A stretch of 64,000 nt of DNA from an uncultured Brevibacillus sp. (lineage in GTDB: Bacteria > Bacillota > Bacilli > Brevibacillales > Brevibacillaceae), in contig NZ_CANMZW010000030.1 of assembly GCF_947502445.1 (NCBI RefSeq), positions 1-64,000 on the forward strand, given 5' to 3'. The translations under genes and the position numbers were made by a program. Position 1 is the first letter of the stretch. Every line of letters begins with the position of its first letter. Of the stretch, positions 26,528 through 35,431 are shown in pieces. Below the pieces are notes generated by a model that saw only the letters and a program-made list of their open reading frames with translations, was not told where the DNA came from and searched no databases.

Positions 26528-27643
26528 TTAAACCAGATTTTCAGGGTTCAAGCCCTCGAGCTCTGGCAATACAAAGCGTCCGTCTTTGCGGATCAGGACA
26601 TCGTCAAACCAGATTTCGCCGCCGCCGTATTCAGGGCGTTGGATTTGCACCAGATCCCAGTGAACAGAGGAACGGTTTCCGTTATCGGCTACTGTATACG
26701 CATTACCTGGCGTGAAGTGGAAGCTGCCTGCGATTTTTTCATCGAACAGGATGTCCAGCATCGGATGCAGGATGTGCGGGTTAAAACCAATCGCAAATTC
26801 ACCGATGTAGCGAGCGCCTTCATCTGTATCGAGAATCTCGTTCAGTGCTTTCGTATTGGAGCTTGTTGCCTCTACGATTTTTCCTTCTTTGAATGTGAAC
26901 TGAACATCCGTGAAGGAAATGCCGTGATAGTTCGTTGCGGCGTTGTAGAAGATCGTTCCTTCTACAGAGTCACGCACAGGAGCGGTGTAGACCTCACCGT
27001 CCGGGATGTTGCGTTTGCCATCACATTTGACAGCGTTGATGCCTTTGATGGAGAAGCGCAGATCTGTATTTGGTCCGACGATACGCACACGGTCGGTACG
27101 ATTCATCAGTTCTTTTAGCGGCGTCATCGCCTTGGACATTTTTTCATAGTCAAGGTTGCAGACGGAGAAGTAGAAGTCTTCGAAGTTCTCCAGACTCATG
27201 CCAGACAGCTGTGCCATGGATTTGTTCGGATAGCGGAGCACTACCCAGCGTTTGTTTGGCACGCGCTCGTTCGTATGTACTGGCTGGTAGAGGATGCGTG
27301 AGTAGATACCCATCTTGTCTTCCGGAACATCTGCAAGCTCATTGATGTTGTCATAGGCACGGATTGCAATGTACGCGTCCATGTCCTTCATCCGGTCATA
27401 CTCGTACTTGGCCATGAGCGACATATGCTCTTCGCTTGTACCCTGGTAGAGCGCACGAAGGATTTCCTGATCTTTAAGAGTGACCAACGGGAGTGCGCCA
27501 ACCGCAAACGATTCACGGACGAGAGCGCGTACCAATTCAGGCTGCAGACCTGTATTTTCAATCAGTACTTTTTCTCCTTTTTGCAAATTGAGTGAATAGC
27601 GGACAAGACGGCTGGCTAATTCATTTATGCGTGGATCTGCCAT
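26528..27643 (-). CDS. M29 family aminopeptidase (AmpS/PepS-like)
   Basis: This 371-residue metallo-aminopeptidase removes N-terminal residues from cytoplasmic peptides. The family pattern is clear: LASRLVRYSLNLQKGEKVLIE at the start, FTDVQFTFKEGKIV in the middle, and the metal site region EFAIGFNP, NRSSVHWDLV and GGEIWFDDVLIRKDG at the end. Its length is about 40 residues below the usual 410, but the N-terminal and C-terminal motifs are all present. GGAGG lies nine bases before the ATG. It stands alone between a terminator and a repeat region. Confidence 0.88.
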   Translation of the reverse strand: MADPRINELASRLVRYSLNLQKGEKVLIENTGLQPELVRALVRESFAVGALPLVTLKDQEILRALYQGTSEEHMSLMAKYEYDRMKDMDAYIAIRAYDNINELADVPEDKMGIYSRILYQPVHTNERVPNKRWVVLRYPNKSMAQLSGMSLENFEDFYFSVCNLDYEKMSKAMTPLKELMNRTDRVRIVGPNTDLRFSIKGINAVKCDGKRNIPDGEVYTAPVRDSVEGTIFYNAATNYHGISFTDVQFTFKEGKIVEATSSNTKALNEILDTDEGARYIGEFAIGFNPHILHPMLDILFDEKIAGSFHFTPGNAYTVADNGNRSSVHWDLVQIQRPEYGGGEIWFDDVLIRKDGRFVLPELEGLNPENLV

Positions 27644-27689
27644 TTTTACGCAACCTCCATAGATAGAAAATAGGTAGCAAGTTCAGGCT

Positions 27690-27834
27690 TCGATAGAAGT
27701 TTTTTTAACGTGTAAGAAAGTTTAAATTCTTCACCGAATGAAAGCAATCTTGCTTAAACTTTCTGGAACGCATACAAACTTTCCGCTAAACGCGGTCGCT
27801 CTACCTTGAGTATACATCGATAGAAGTTTTTTTA
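27690..27834. repeat. 145-base element bounded by 18-base direct repeats
   Basis: TCGATAGAAGTTTTTTTA occurs at 27690-27707 and again, identical, at 27817-27834. Between them lies the inverted repeat GAAAGTTTAA (27716-27725) / TTAAACTTTC (27754-27763). The segment GCTAAACGCGGTCGCTC also occurs near 6992. No gene fits in 27644-27886. A 12-bp palindrome GGCATATATGCC (27845-27856) follows. This looks like a small non-autonomous repeat. Confidence 0.55.
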
Positions 27835-27886
27835 CTGCTATTATGGCATATATGCCTACAGGCTCGCTAGTAGATTATGCAAGGGC

Positions 27887-29086
27887 TTACAAGCAGGCTT
27901 CGTAGATCGCGATGATGTCTGGCGCATTCAGCTTCCGGGAGCTTGGCAGATAGCCCACACCTCTTCCGCCGATATGGACCGCTTCGTCAGCCATTCGCAA
28001 AATGACCTCGCGCGTTACCCCAAAATCGGACAGTTTCTCCGTAATGCCCATACGCTCATACCAGTGACGGACAGCTTCGATTGTGGCACGAGCCGCATTT
28101 TGTGTGTCTTCTTCGGTGACACCAAAGCAGCTTCGTCCCATGCGTGCCAGCCGTTCCGGGCGATCAGGCAAAATGACCTGCTCGAAATAAGGGAGTGACA
28201 GGATAGCTAGTCCACGACCGTGCGCCATATCAAAAATTCCGCTTAACGGGTGCTCAATCCCGTGCAGTGGCATGCCAGCACCCCGACCGCCTGCCGCGAA
28301 TGGACTGATTCCGAGAGTACTCGCCCACAATAGGGTCGACCGTGCCTCTTCATGGTCAGGCTGCTCGATGGCAGTAAGCGAATGCTCGACAACCAATCGA
28401 ATCAATGTCTCGGAAATACCGTCCTGCACATTCGTTTTGTCTGCACTGATCAAATAGCTTTCAAATAGATGGGAAAAAATATCTGCACATGATTCAGCCG
28501 TGACGCGAGCCGGAACAGTGAACGTGATGGAAGGATCGAGGATTGCCAATTTGGGATAAAGGGCTGGCCCGTAAAATGAAGATTTTTCATGGGTATCCCA
28601 GTGGGTCAGGACACTGATGCTGTTTGCTTCTGAGCCTGTAGCTGCCACGGTAGGGACAGTCATGAGCGGCAATGCTTCCATTACAGGGACAAGCAGTTGA
28701 CTTGAACCAGTCGGATTCCCGCGCATGTAGTCATAGATTGGACGCCCGGTCTTGGCAGCAGCTGCAATCGCTTTGGAGGCGTCCATCACGGAACCGCCAC
28801 CTACTGCCAGGATGAAATCACACCGATGCTCACGTGCCAGTGCAGCTCCCGCATCTACGGTAGCAGTCCGCGGATTAGGCTCGATTTTGTCAAACAAGAC
28901 ATACTCTACTTGTGCTTCTTTTAAAAGGGTCTGCACGCGATCCAAGAGGCCAGTGCGCTTGGCAGCGCTCCCGCCTGTGACAAGCAGTGCTTTGTGACCA
29001 ATCGTTTTGGCTTCCTGTCCCAAGCGTTTTATTTCACCCATACCGAAGTAGATAAGGGTAGGAAAAGATACCTCAAACGGAAACAT
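27887..29086 (-). CDS. Iron-containing (group III) alcohol dehydrogenase
   Basis: This 399-residue NAD(P)-dependent dehydrogenase has the Rossmann-like part GGSVMDASKAIA (about 97-108), MTVPTVAATGSE, and metal ligands in a C-terminal helical domain. These are ESCADIFSHLFES (Asp/His), HGIEHPLSGIFDMAHGRGLA (two His) and a preceding Asp. The family makes or oxidises alcohols such as butanol or 1,3-propanediol; the substrate here is not evident. AAGGA precedes the ATG. It is transcribed alone, 76 bases downstream of a chemoreceptor relic. Confidence 0.9.
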   Translation of the reverse strand: MFPFEVSFPTLIYFGMGEIKRLGQEAKTIGHKALLVTGGSAAKRTGLLDRVQTLLKEAQVEYVLFDKIEPNPRTATVDAGAALAREHRCDFILAVGGGSVMDASKAIAAAAKTGRPIYDYMRGNPTGSSQLLVPVMEALPLMTVPTVAATGSEANSISVLTHWDTHEKSSFYGPALYPKLAILDPSITFTVPARVTAESCADIFSHLFESYLISADKTNVQDGISETLIRLVVEHSLTAIEQPDHEEARSTLLWASTLGISPFAAGGRGAGMPLHGIEHPLSGIFDMAHGRGLAILSLPYFEQVILPDRPERLARMGRSCFGVTEEDTQNAARATIEAVRHWYERMGITEKLSDFGVTREVILRMADEAVHIGGRGVGYLPSSRKLNAPDIIAIYEACL

Positions 29087-29162
29087 CTTTTATTCCTTCT
29101 TTCGCGAAAAGGTTGTACCGAACTTTAGTTTATCAGAAAAAAAGGATACGAGCTTACGACAG

Positions 29163-29790
29163 TCATGCTACCCGAAACTTTTCGCTAATCTTATGAAGAC
29201 GTTTGGACAATACTTGCAAATCATCAGCTAGTTGACGCGATCTCTCTATAGAAGAAAGCTGCTCGCATGATGCCTGCCACATCTCCTCTGTGCTGCTTTT
29301 TGTCTCTTGGGAGATGGCGACGAAGGTTTCCAACGATTGATCCACCTCATTCAGACCAATCGATATCATTTCAAGTCCTGAATGGGCTGCGTGCAGCTCA
29401 CCAGTGGTCTGATCTACTGCGTCTCTGATTTGCCGGAAGGACTGTTCTGCTTCTGAAATGGGTAAAAGCCAATGTATGGATGACGCCGTCAACAGGAAAA
29501 TGGAGGACACCAAAGCGCTCCGCCGCCAGTTGAGAGGCTACTTCCTTGGGAATCGTGATGGGTCCGACGGCTACGTTATCAATGGGGTGAAACGCACTGT
29601 CAGATACCATAAACTGCTGAACAGTAAGACCTTCTTGAGCGAGACTTTCCCACTGCTGCACCAGCTCGAATTCCAAACGCTTTTGATAGGTTGCTTCATC
29701 AGCGGCAAACATAAATTTCATGAGAGAAATCTTTTCTATGATTTTATCGGTTTCCGAATCGAGCCTCGCTTCCATTTGGGTAACGATCAT
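29163..29790 (-). pseudogene. Methyl-accepting chemotaxis protein relic
   Basis: Two overlapping frames on the minus strand belong to one former gene. Bases 29790 to about 29450 encode the start of a dCache-type sensor domain (MEARLDSETDKIIEKIS and about 85 more residues). The frame then shifts near 29450, and the rest (to 29163) encodes a C-terminal coiled-coil end (AVDQTTGELHAAHSG, AISQETKSSTEEMWQAS). The first membrane helix, most of the sensor, second helix, HAMP and the signalling tip are missing, and an in-frame stop lies just upstream. It is a decayed, internally deleted chemoreceptor and should be inactive. Confidence 0.75.
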
Positions 29791-29984
29791 TGCCGAGCCG
29801 GGTACGTCTATTTAGCTGGAAAAAAGGTGAAAGAAGAGTAGAAAATAATGTCTGAGTCTTCAAGAAAAATCCTCCTAATTAAATTAACAATGCTACTAGG
29901 ACTATTGTAAGGAGAATGTGTAGAGCTAGTGTGGAGGGTATGTAAACGAATATTAACAAATAAAACACAATGTAATTTACGCCA

Positions 29985-29997
29985 AAAACCGAACTAT
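29985..29997 (+). promoter_or_regulatory. PurBox (PurR operator) upstream of purC
   Basis: AAAACCGAACTAT fits the Bacillus PurBox consensus AWWWCCGAACWWT at all 13 positions. A poor inverted partner (GTTCAC, 30009-30014) lies 14 bases on. It sits 28 bases before the -35 of the purC promoter, as expected for PurR repression relieved by PRPP. Confidence 0.75.
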
Positions 29998-30024
29998 TGT
30001 CGAAGTCTGTTCACGCTTTTTACG

Positions 30025-30074
30025 TTGATAAATGCGTATGATTGTGTTTTAATGTATTTGAAACGTTCGTATAT
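30025..30074 (+). promoter_or_regulatory. purC operon promoter with downstream inverted PurBox
   Basis: TTGATA (30025-30030), a 17-base spacer and TTTAAT (30048-30053) form a good sigma-A promoter. AACGTTCGTATAT (30062-30074) matches the inverted PurBox at 11 of 13 positions and would cover the start of transcription. The leader to GTG 30118 is only about 58 bases, too short for a purine riboswitch. Confidence 0.75.
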
Positions 30075-30117
30075 TTACCGTAACTTAACCTTTTTACCTA
30101 GGAAGGTGACTCCTACA

Positions 30118-30837
30118 GTGGAAAAACAAGAACAACTCTACGAAGGCAAGGCGAAACGTATTTATCGGACATCAGTGCCTGATCAATACTGGGTGGAGTA
30201 TAAAGACGACGCAACGGCATTCAATGGAGAGAAACGGGCGCAAATCACTGGAAAAGGTGAGCTGAACAATCGCATCACCGCTATTTTCTTCACGATGCTG
30301 AAAGAGAGTGGCATCGACAACCATTTTGTTCGCCTGCTGTCTGCAAACGAGCAGGTCGTACGAAAAGTAGAGATTATTCCTTTGGAGGTAGTCGTGCGCA
30401 ATATCGCGGCTGGCTCACTAGCCAAGCGCCTGGGAATGGAAGAAGGTACTGCACTTCCACAGCCGGTTGTTGAGTTTTACTACAAGGACGACGCACTAGG
30501 TGATCCGCTGGTGAATGCTTCCCATATCAAGGTGTTGGGCATCGCTAGCGAAAGCGACCAAGCGACTCTTGAGCGTATGGGGCTCGAAGTCAATGAAGTC
30601 CTTCGCCCTTATTTGAGTGAGCGGGGCATTACGCTGGTCGACTTTAAGCTTGAATTTGGCAAAACTGCGGATGGGGAAATTCTCCTCGCCGATGAAATAT
30701 CGCCGGACACATGCCGGTTCTGGGATTCAGAAACGAACGAGAAGCTGGATAAAGACCGCTTCCGTCGGGATTTGGGCAACGTAGAAGAAGCGTATCAAGA
30801 AATGCTTAAGAGACTGGGAGGAGACGTACATGTTTAA
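30118..30837 (+). CDS. purC: Phosphoribosylaminoimidazole-succinocarboxamide synthase
   Basis: This 239-residue SAICAR synthetase joins CAIR and aspartate with ATP in purine synthesis. The start GTG 30118 follows AGGAAGGTG and gives the normal N terminus (LYEGKAKRIY). The open frame extends 63 codons upstream, but that runs through the promoter and is not coding. The family motifs SHIKVLG, VDFKLEFG and DEISPDTCRFWD are present. It is the first gene of a seven-gene run; purE, purK and purB, which precede purC in B. subtilis, are absent here. Confidence 0.95.
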   Translation: MEKQEQLYEGKAKRIYRTSVPDQYWVEYKDDATAFNGEKRAQITGKGELNNRITAIFFTMLKESGIDNHFVRLLSANEQVVRKVEIIPLEVVVRNIAAGSLAKRLGMEEGTALPQPVVEFYYKDDALGDPLVNASHIKVLGIASESDQATLERMGLEVNEVLRPYLSERGITLVDFKLEFGKTADGEILLADEISPDTCRFWDSETNEKLDKDRFRRDLGNVEEAYQEMLKRLGGDVHV

Positions 30838-31078
30838 AGCTGTTGTTTATGTAACTTTGCGCGAGAGCGTGCTTGACCCACAAGGCCATGCAGTAAAAGG
30901 TGCTTTGCACACACTCGGATTTGATGAAGTAAACAATGCACGCATCGGTAAATATATGGAGCTCACGCTGGATACAACAGACCGTGCTCAGGCAGAAGAA
31001 CGTGTACGTGAAATGTGCGAAAAGCTGCTGGCCAACACGGTGGTTGAAGACTATCGCTTTGAGATCGTGGAGGGCTAA
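30830..31078 (+). CDS. purS: FGAM synthase subunit PurS
   Basis: This 82-residue protein is the small structural subunit that bridges PurQ and PurL in the three-part formylglycinamidine ribonucleotide synthase of Gram-positive bacteria. It starts with VYVTLRESVLDPQG, the family signature, and the whole length is normal. The ATG overlaps the end of purC by eight bases, so it is translationally coupled. It is followed by purQ after three bases. Confidence 0.95.
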   Translation: MFKAVVYVTLRESVLDPQGHAVKGALHTLGFDEVNNARIGKYMELTLDTTDRAQAEERVREMCEKLLANTVVEDYRFEIVEG

Positions 31079-31081
31079 CAA

Positions 31082-31774
31082 ATGCGAGTAGCGGTTATCG
31101 TTTTTCCAGGTTCCAATGCTGACATCGACTTGTACAACGCAGTTGAAGATGTAATGGGTGTGCCGGTTGATTACGTGTGGCACTCTGATACCGACCTTTC
31201 TCAGTATGATGCGATTCTGTTGCCAGGTGGCTTCTCTTATGGAGACTACTTGCGCTGTGGTGCAGTTGCTCGCTTTTCTCCAGTGATGGAGCAAGTGGTA
31301 AAGGCTGCAGAAGCAGGCAAGCTCGTTATGGGAATCTGTAACGGATTCCAAATCCTGACCGAAGTAGGCCTTTTGCCAGGCGTTCTCTTGCGCAACACTT
31401 CACTCAAGTTCCGTTGCAAGCTGTCGGGACTGCGTGTAGAAAATAACCAAACCGCGTTTACTCGTGATTACGCGGCAGGGGAAGAAATTCAAATTCCGAT
31501 CGCGCATGGCGAAGGAAACTACTACTGTGATGAAGAGACACTGGAAAAGCTCAAAGCGGGCAATCAGATTGTATTCCGCTACCATGGCGAAAATCCGAAT
31601 GGCTCTCTCGAAGATATTGCAGGAATTTGCAACGAACAAGGCAATGTACTGGGCATGATGCCTCACCCGGAGCGCGCTGTGCATACATGGATGACCTCCG
31701 ATGACGGCCGCCGCATGTTTACCTCGATCCTGAAGACGTGGAGGGAAAAAAGCAGTGTCACAACTCACGCATAA
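31082..31774 (+). CDS. purQ: FGAM synthase glutaminase subunit PurQ
   Basis: This 230-residue class I glutamine amidotransferase supplies ammonia to PurL. The nucleophile Cys lies in MGICNGFQ (near residue 86), and the His/Glu pair in MMPHPERAV near 198-202. LPGGFSYGDYLRCG gives the oxyanion region. The length is normal for the stand-alone subunit. Its 3' end overlaps purL by 20 bases. Confidence 0.96.
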   Translation: MRVAVIVFPGSNADIDLYNAVEDVMGVPVDYVWHSDTDLSQYDAILLPGGFSYGDYLRCGAVARFSPVMEQVVKAAEAGKLVMGICNGFQILTEVGLLPGVLLRNTSLKFRCKLSGLRVENNQTAFTRDYAAGEEIQIPIAHGEGNYYCDEETLEKLKAGNQIVFRYHGENPNGSLEDIAGICNEQGNVLGMMPHPERAVHTWMTSDDGRRMFTSILKTWREKSSVTTHA

Positions 31775-33998
31775 AGAACCGACAGCCGAACAAATTGAGA
31801 CGCAAAAGATCTATCGTGAAATTGGTCTGACAGAGGAAGAATACCAGCGTGTAGTCGATATCCTCGGCCGTAAACCGAACTGGACGGAGACAGGTCTTTA
31901 CAGCGTTATGTGGTCTGAGCACTGCTCTTATAAAAACTCCAAGCCTGTTCTGCGCCGCTTCCCGACTAAGGGACCTCGCGTTTTGCAAGGACCAGGTGAA
32001 GGTGCGGGTATCGTAGACATCGGTGATAACCAAGCCGTTGTATTCAAAATCGAAAGCCATAACCACCCATCTGCAATCGAGCCATACCAAGGCGCTGCTA
32101 CTGGTGTGGGCGGAATCATCCGTGACGTTTTTTCCATGGGTGCTCGTCCGATTGCTGTACTGAACTCCCTTCGCTTCGGGGAGCTGACTACTCCTCGCGT
32201 AAAATATTTGTTTGAGCACGTAGTTGCCGGTATCGCAGGCTATGGCAACTGCATCGGGATTCCTACTGTAGGAGGAGAAGTCAACTTCGACCCTACTTAT
32301 GAAGGAAATCCCCTCGTCAACGCTATGTGTGTGGGTCTGATTGACCACGAGAAGATTCAAAAAGGGGTAGCCTCCGGTATTGGCAACCCGGTGATTTACG
32401 TTGGTTCCAGCACAGGACGCGATGGTATTCACGGAGCGACTTTTGCTTCTGAAGAGCTGACCGAAGAATCCGAGAAAAAACGTCCTGCTGTGCAAGTCGG
32501 CGATCCATTCATGGAAAAGCTGCTTCTTGAAGCATGCCTGGAGCTGATCGACACGGGTATTGTCGTAGGGATTCAGGACATGGGCGCGGCAGGCCTTACC
32601 AGCTCCAGCTCTGAGATGGCTTCCAAAGCAGGAAACGGTATCGAAATGAATCTGGACTTGGTGCCACAGCGTGAAGCAGGTATGTCTGCATACGAAATGA
32701 TGCTCTCCGAATCTCAAGAGCGTATGCTCGTTGTCGTGGAAAAAGGCAAGGAAGCAGAAGCCATTGCGATTTTTGACAAATGGGGCTTGGCGTCCGCTGT
32801 CGTGGGTAAAGTAACAGAAGACAGCAAGCTGCGCCTGTTACACAAAGGTGAAGTCGTAGCAGAAGTACCAGTAAACAGCTTGGCTGATGATGCGCCTGTA
32901 TACCATCGCCCATCTGCGGTACCTGCTTATTACGAAGCAAACGCAAACGTAGATGTTCTTGCAGGAATCGCTGAGCCAGCTGACTTGAACGAAACCTTGA
33001 AAAGCTTGCTCGCTCAACCGACTGTAGCAAACAAAGCATGGGTCTATGAGCAGTATGACCATATCGTTCGTGCCAATACAGCTGTAAAACCAGGCTCTGA
33101 TGCTGCTGTCGTGATGGTGCGCGGTACCCGCAAAGCACTCGCGATGTCAACAGATTGCAACGGACGCTATGTATACCTCGATCCAAAAGTCGGCGGTGCT
33201 ATCGCTGTAGCAGAATCTGCGCGCAACGTTGTATGCTCGGGTGCCGAGCCACTTGCGATTACAGACTGCCTCAACTTCGGAAGCCCGGAGAAGCCAGAAG
33301 TATTCTGGCAGTTCGAGAAATCGTGCGAGGGCATGAGCGAAGCGTGCGTAGCACTGGACGCACCGGTTATTGGCGGAAACGTTTCTTTCTATAACGAACG
33401 CAGTGGTGACGCCATCTATCCGACTCCAACTGTCGGCATGGTTGGTTTGATCACGGATGTTGACCATATTACAACTCAAGATTTCAAAAACGAAGGCGAT
33501 GTCATCATCTTGCTCGGCGAAACATTCGCAGAGCTGGGGGGATCTGAGTATCAAAAGCTGGCTACAGGCTCGATCTCTGGACGGCCGCCACAAATTGATC
33601 TGAACAAGGAAGCAGCTGTTCAAAAGCTCGTTTTGGCTGCTATCCGCAAAGGTCTGGTAAGCTCGGCTCACGATCTGTCCGAAGGCGGTTTGGGTGTAGC
33701 TTTGGCAGAGTCTTGCTTCGGCAAAAACGTGGGTGTACAAGTATCACTGGATTCCGAGCTGCGTCATGATGTTCTTTTGTTCAGTGAGTCGCAGTCTCGC
33801 ATTTTGCTCAGTGCATCCAAAGAGCAGGCAGCAGCGATTCTCGCATTGGCAGGTGAGCATGGCGTAGAGGCAAAAGAGATCGGAACCATCGGTGGCGAGC
33901 GCCTGGTAGTGAATGTGAACGGCAGTGAAGCGATCAATGCTTCTATTCAAGAGGTGAAAGCAGCCTGGAAGGATGCGATTCCATGTTTGATCGGTTAA
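31755..33998 (+). CDS. purL: FGAM synthase subunit PurL (small type)
   Basis: This 747-residue ATP-dependent subunit converts FGAR to FGAM using ammonia from PurQ. It is the short type that needs PurQ and PurS, in contrast to the 1300-residue fused enzyme of enterobacteria. GTG 31755 follows GGAGGG. SVMWSEHCSYKNSKP, KIESHNHPSAIEPYQGAATGVGG and the second AIRS-like half (SAHDLSEGGLGVALAES) are all present. It overlaps purF by 16 bases. Confidence 0.96.
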   Translation: MSQLTHKEPTAEQIETQKIYREIGLTEEEYQRVVDILGRKPNWTETGLYSVMWSEHCSYKNSKPVLRRFPTKGPRVLQGPGEGAGIVDIGDNQAVVFKIESHNHPSAIEPYQGAATGVGGIIRDVFSMGARPIAVLNSLRFGELTTPRVKYLFEHVVAGIAGYGNCIGIPTVGGEVNFDPTYEGNPLVNAMCVGLIDHEKIQKGVASGIGNPVIYVGSSTGRDGIHGATFASEELTEESEKKRPAVQVGDPFMEKLLLEACLELIDTGIVVGIQDMGAAGLTSSSSEMASKAGNGIEMNLDLVPQREAGMSAYEMMLSESQERMLVVVEKGKEAEAIAIFDKWGLASAVVGKVTEDSKLRLLHKGEVVAEVPVNSLADDAPVYHRPSAVPAYYEANANVDVLAGIAEPADLNETLKSLLAQPTVANKAWVYEQYDHIVRANTAVKPGSDAAVVMVRGTRKALAMSTDCNGRYVYLDPKVGGAIAVAESARNVVCSGAEPLAITDCLNFGSPEKPEVFWQFEKSCEGMSEACVALDAPVIGGNVSFYNERSGDAIYPTPTVGMVGLITDVDHITTQDFKNEGDVIILLGETFAELGGSEYQKLATGSISGRPPQIDLNKEAAVQKLVLAAIRKGLVSSAHDLSEGGLGVALAESCFGKNVGVQVSLDSELRHDVLLFSESQSRILLSASKEQAAAILALAGEHGVEAKEIGTIGGERLVVNVNGSEAINASIQEVKAAWKDAIPCLIG

Positions 33999-35401
33999 TC
34001 TGGGACAAACTGAATGAAGAATGCGGCGTCTTTGGCATTTACAACCACCAGGAAGCATCCCAATTAACATACTTGGGGCTTCATGCCCTTCAGCATCGCG
34101 GTCAGGAGAGCGCAGGTATCTGCGCCTCCGACGGCGAGAAGTGGTATAAGCATCGCGGAATGGGTCTCGTATCCGAAGCGTTTGGCAAGGGTGATCTGGA
34201 GAAGTTCCGTGGTCATATTGCCATTGGTCATACTCGTTACACGACTGCCGGGTCCAGCAAAATCGAAAACGCCCAGCCGCTATTTTTTCGCTATGCGCAA
34301 GGCAGCATGGCTGTCGCTCATAACGGTAATCTGGTGAATGCGGCGGTTCTCAGAAAAGAGCTGGAAGCAAAAGGCTCGATTTTCCAAACGACCAGCGACA
34401 CTGAAGTCATCGCCCACCTGATCGCGCGCTCCGAAAGCCGTGACTTGCCTGGGGCTGTAAGAGATGCACTTCAGCATATTAAAGGTGCATATGCACTTCT
34501 CGTCATGAACGAAAAACAACTCGTTATCGCGCTTGATCCAAATGGATTGCGTCCGTTGTCTTTGGGACGATTAGGAGACGCAATTACCGTTGCCTCCGAG
34601 ACCTGTGCTTTTGACATTATTGGGGCGCAGTACTGGCGCGATGTTCAGCCAGGTGAGCTGATTGTCATTGATAAAAACGGCGTGATTGAATCGAAGTTCA
34701 CCGAGACTACCCAACGCTCGATCTGCACGTTTGAATACATTTACTTTGCACGTCCTGATAGCGACATCGATGGAATAAACGTACACATGGCTCGCAAACG
34801 TCTCGGCAAGCAGCTGGCTTTGGAGTCGGCGATTGAGGCAGATGTCGTGACAGGTGTACCTGATTCAAGCATTTCCGCTGCGATTGGCTTTGCGGAAGCG
34901 ACCGGGATTCCATATGAAATCGGCTTGATCAAAAACCGCTACGTTGGTCGAACGTTTATCCAGCCGAGCCAGGAGCTTCGCGAGCGCGCTGTTTACCTCA
35001 AGCTCTCTGCTGTACGCAAGGTAGTCGAAGGAAAACGCGTGGTCATGATTGACGATTCGATCGTTCGCGGTACGACCAGCAATCGGATTGTGCGTATGCT
35101 GCGTGAGGCGGGAGCCAAGGAAGTTCACGTACGCATCAGCTCTCCGCCGGTCATGAATTCCTGCTTCTATGGAATTGATACATCGACTCGTGATGAACTG
35201 ATCGCGGCAACCAAATCCATTGAGGAAATCCGCCAAATCATTGAAGCAGATTCTTTGTCCTTCTTGTCTGTTGAAGGCATGATTGAAGCAATCGGGCGTC
35301 AGGATTCGGCTCCGAATAAAGGACACTGCCTCGCATGCTTTACCGGGGAATATCCGACTGAGATTGAATTTGAAGAGGCGCTACCTGCGCTCAAATGCTA
35401 A
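33983..35401 (+). CDS. purF: Amidophosphoribosyltransferase
   Basis: This 472-residue first enzyme of purine synthesis makes phosphoribosylamine from PRPP and glutamine. A 13-residue propeptide precedes the catalytic Cys14 (EE-CGVFGIY), which must be freed by cleavage. The PRPP site VVMIDDSIVRGTT is intact. Cysteines in RSICTFEY, MNSCFYG and GHCLACF match the four ligands of the [4Fe-4S] cluster of the B. subtilis-type enzyme, which makes it oxygen-labile and unlike the E. coli form. Confidence 0.96.
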   Translation: MFDRLIWDKLNEECGVFGIYNHQEASQLTYLGLHALQHRGQESAGICASDGEKWYKHRGMGLVSEAFGKGDLEKFRGHIAIGHTRYTTAGSSKIENAQPLFFRYAQGSMAVAHNGNLVNAAVLRKELEAKGSIFQTTSDTEVIAHLIARSESRDLPGAVRDALQHIKGAYALLVMNEKQLVIALDPNGLRPLSLGRLGDAITVASETCAFDIIGAQYWRDVQPGELIVIDKNGVIESKFTETTQRSICTFEYIYFARPDSDIDGINVHMARKRLGKQLALESAIEADVVTGVPDSSISAAIGFAEATGIPYEIGLIKNRYVGRTFIQPSQELRERAVYLKLSAVRKVVEGKRVVMIDDSIVRGTTSNRIVRMLREAGAKEVHVRISSPPVMNSCFYGIDTSTRDELIAATKSIEEIRQIIEADSLSFLSVEGMIEAIGRQDSAPNKGHCLACFTGEYPTEIEFEEALPALKC

Positions 35402-35431
35402 TACAAGGAACCTCTGGTAGGGGGAGAAACG

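Noticed and set aside
29929..30117. Extended N terminus of purC (63 extra codons)
   Set aside because: The extension runs through the PurBox and promoter. GTG 30118 has a good ribosome site and gives the normal PurC N terminus.
30054..30117. Possible purine (guanine) riboswitch before purC
   Set aside because: The leader is only about 58 bases, and the conserved aptamer junction bases were not found.
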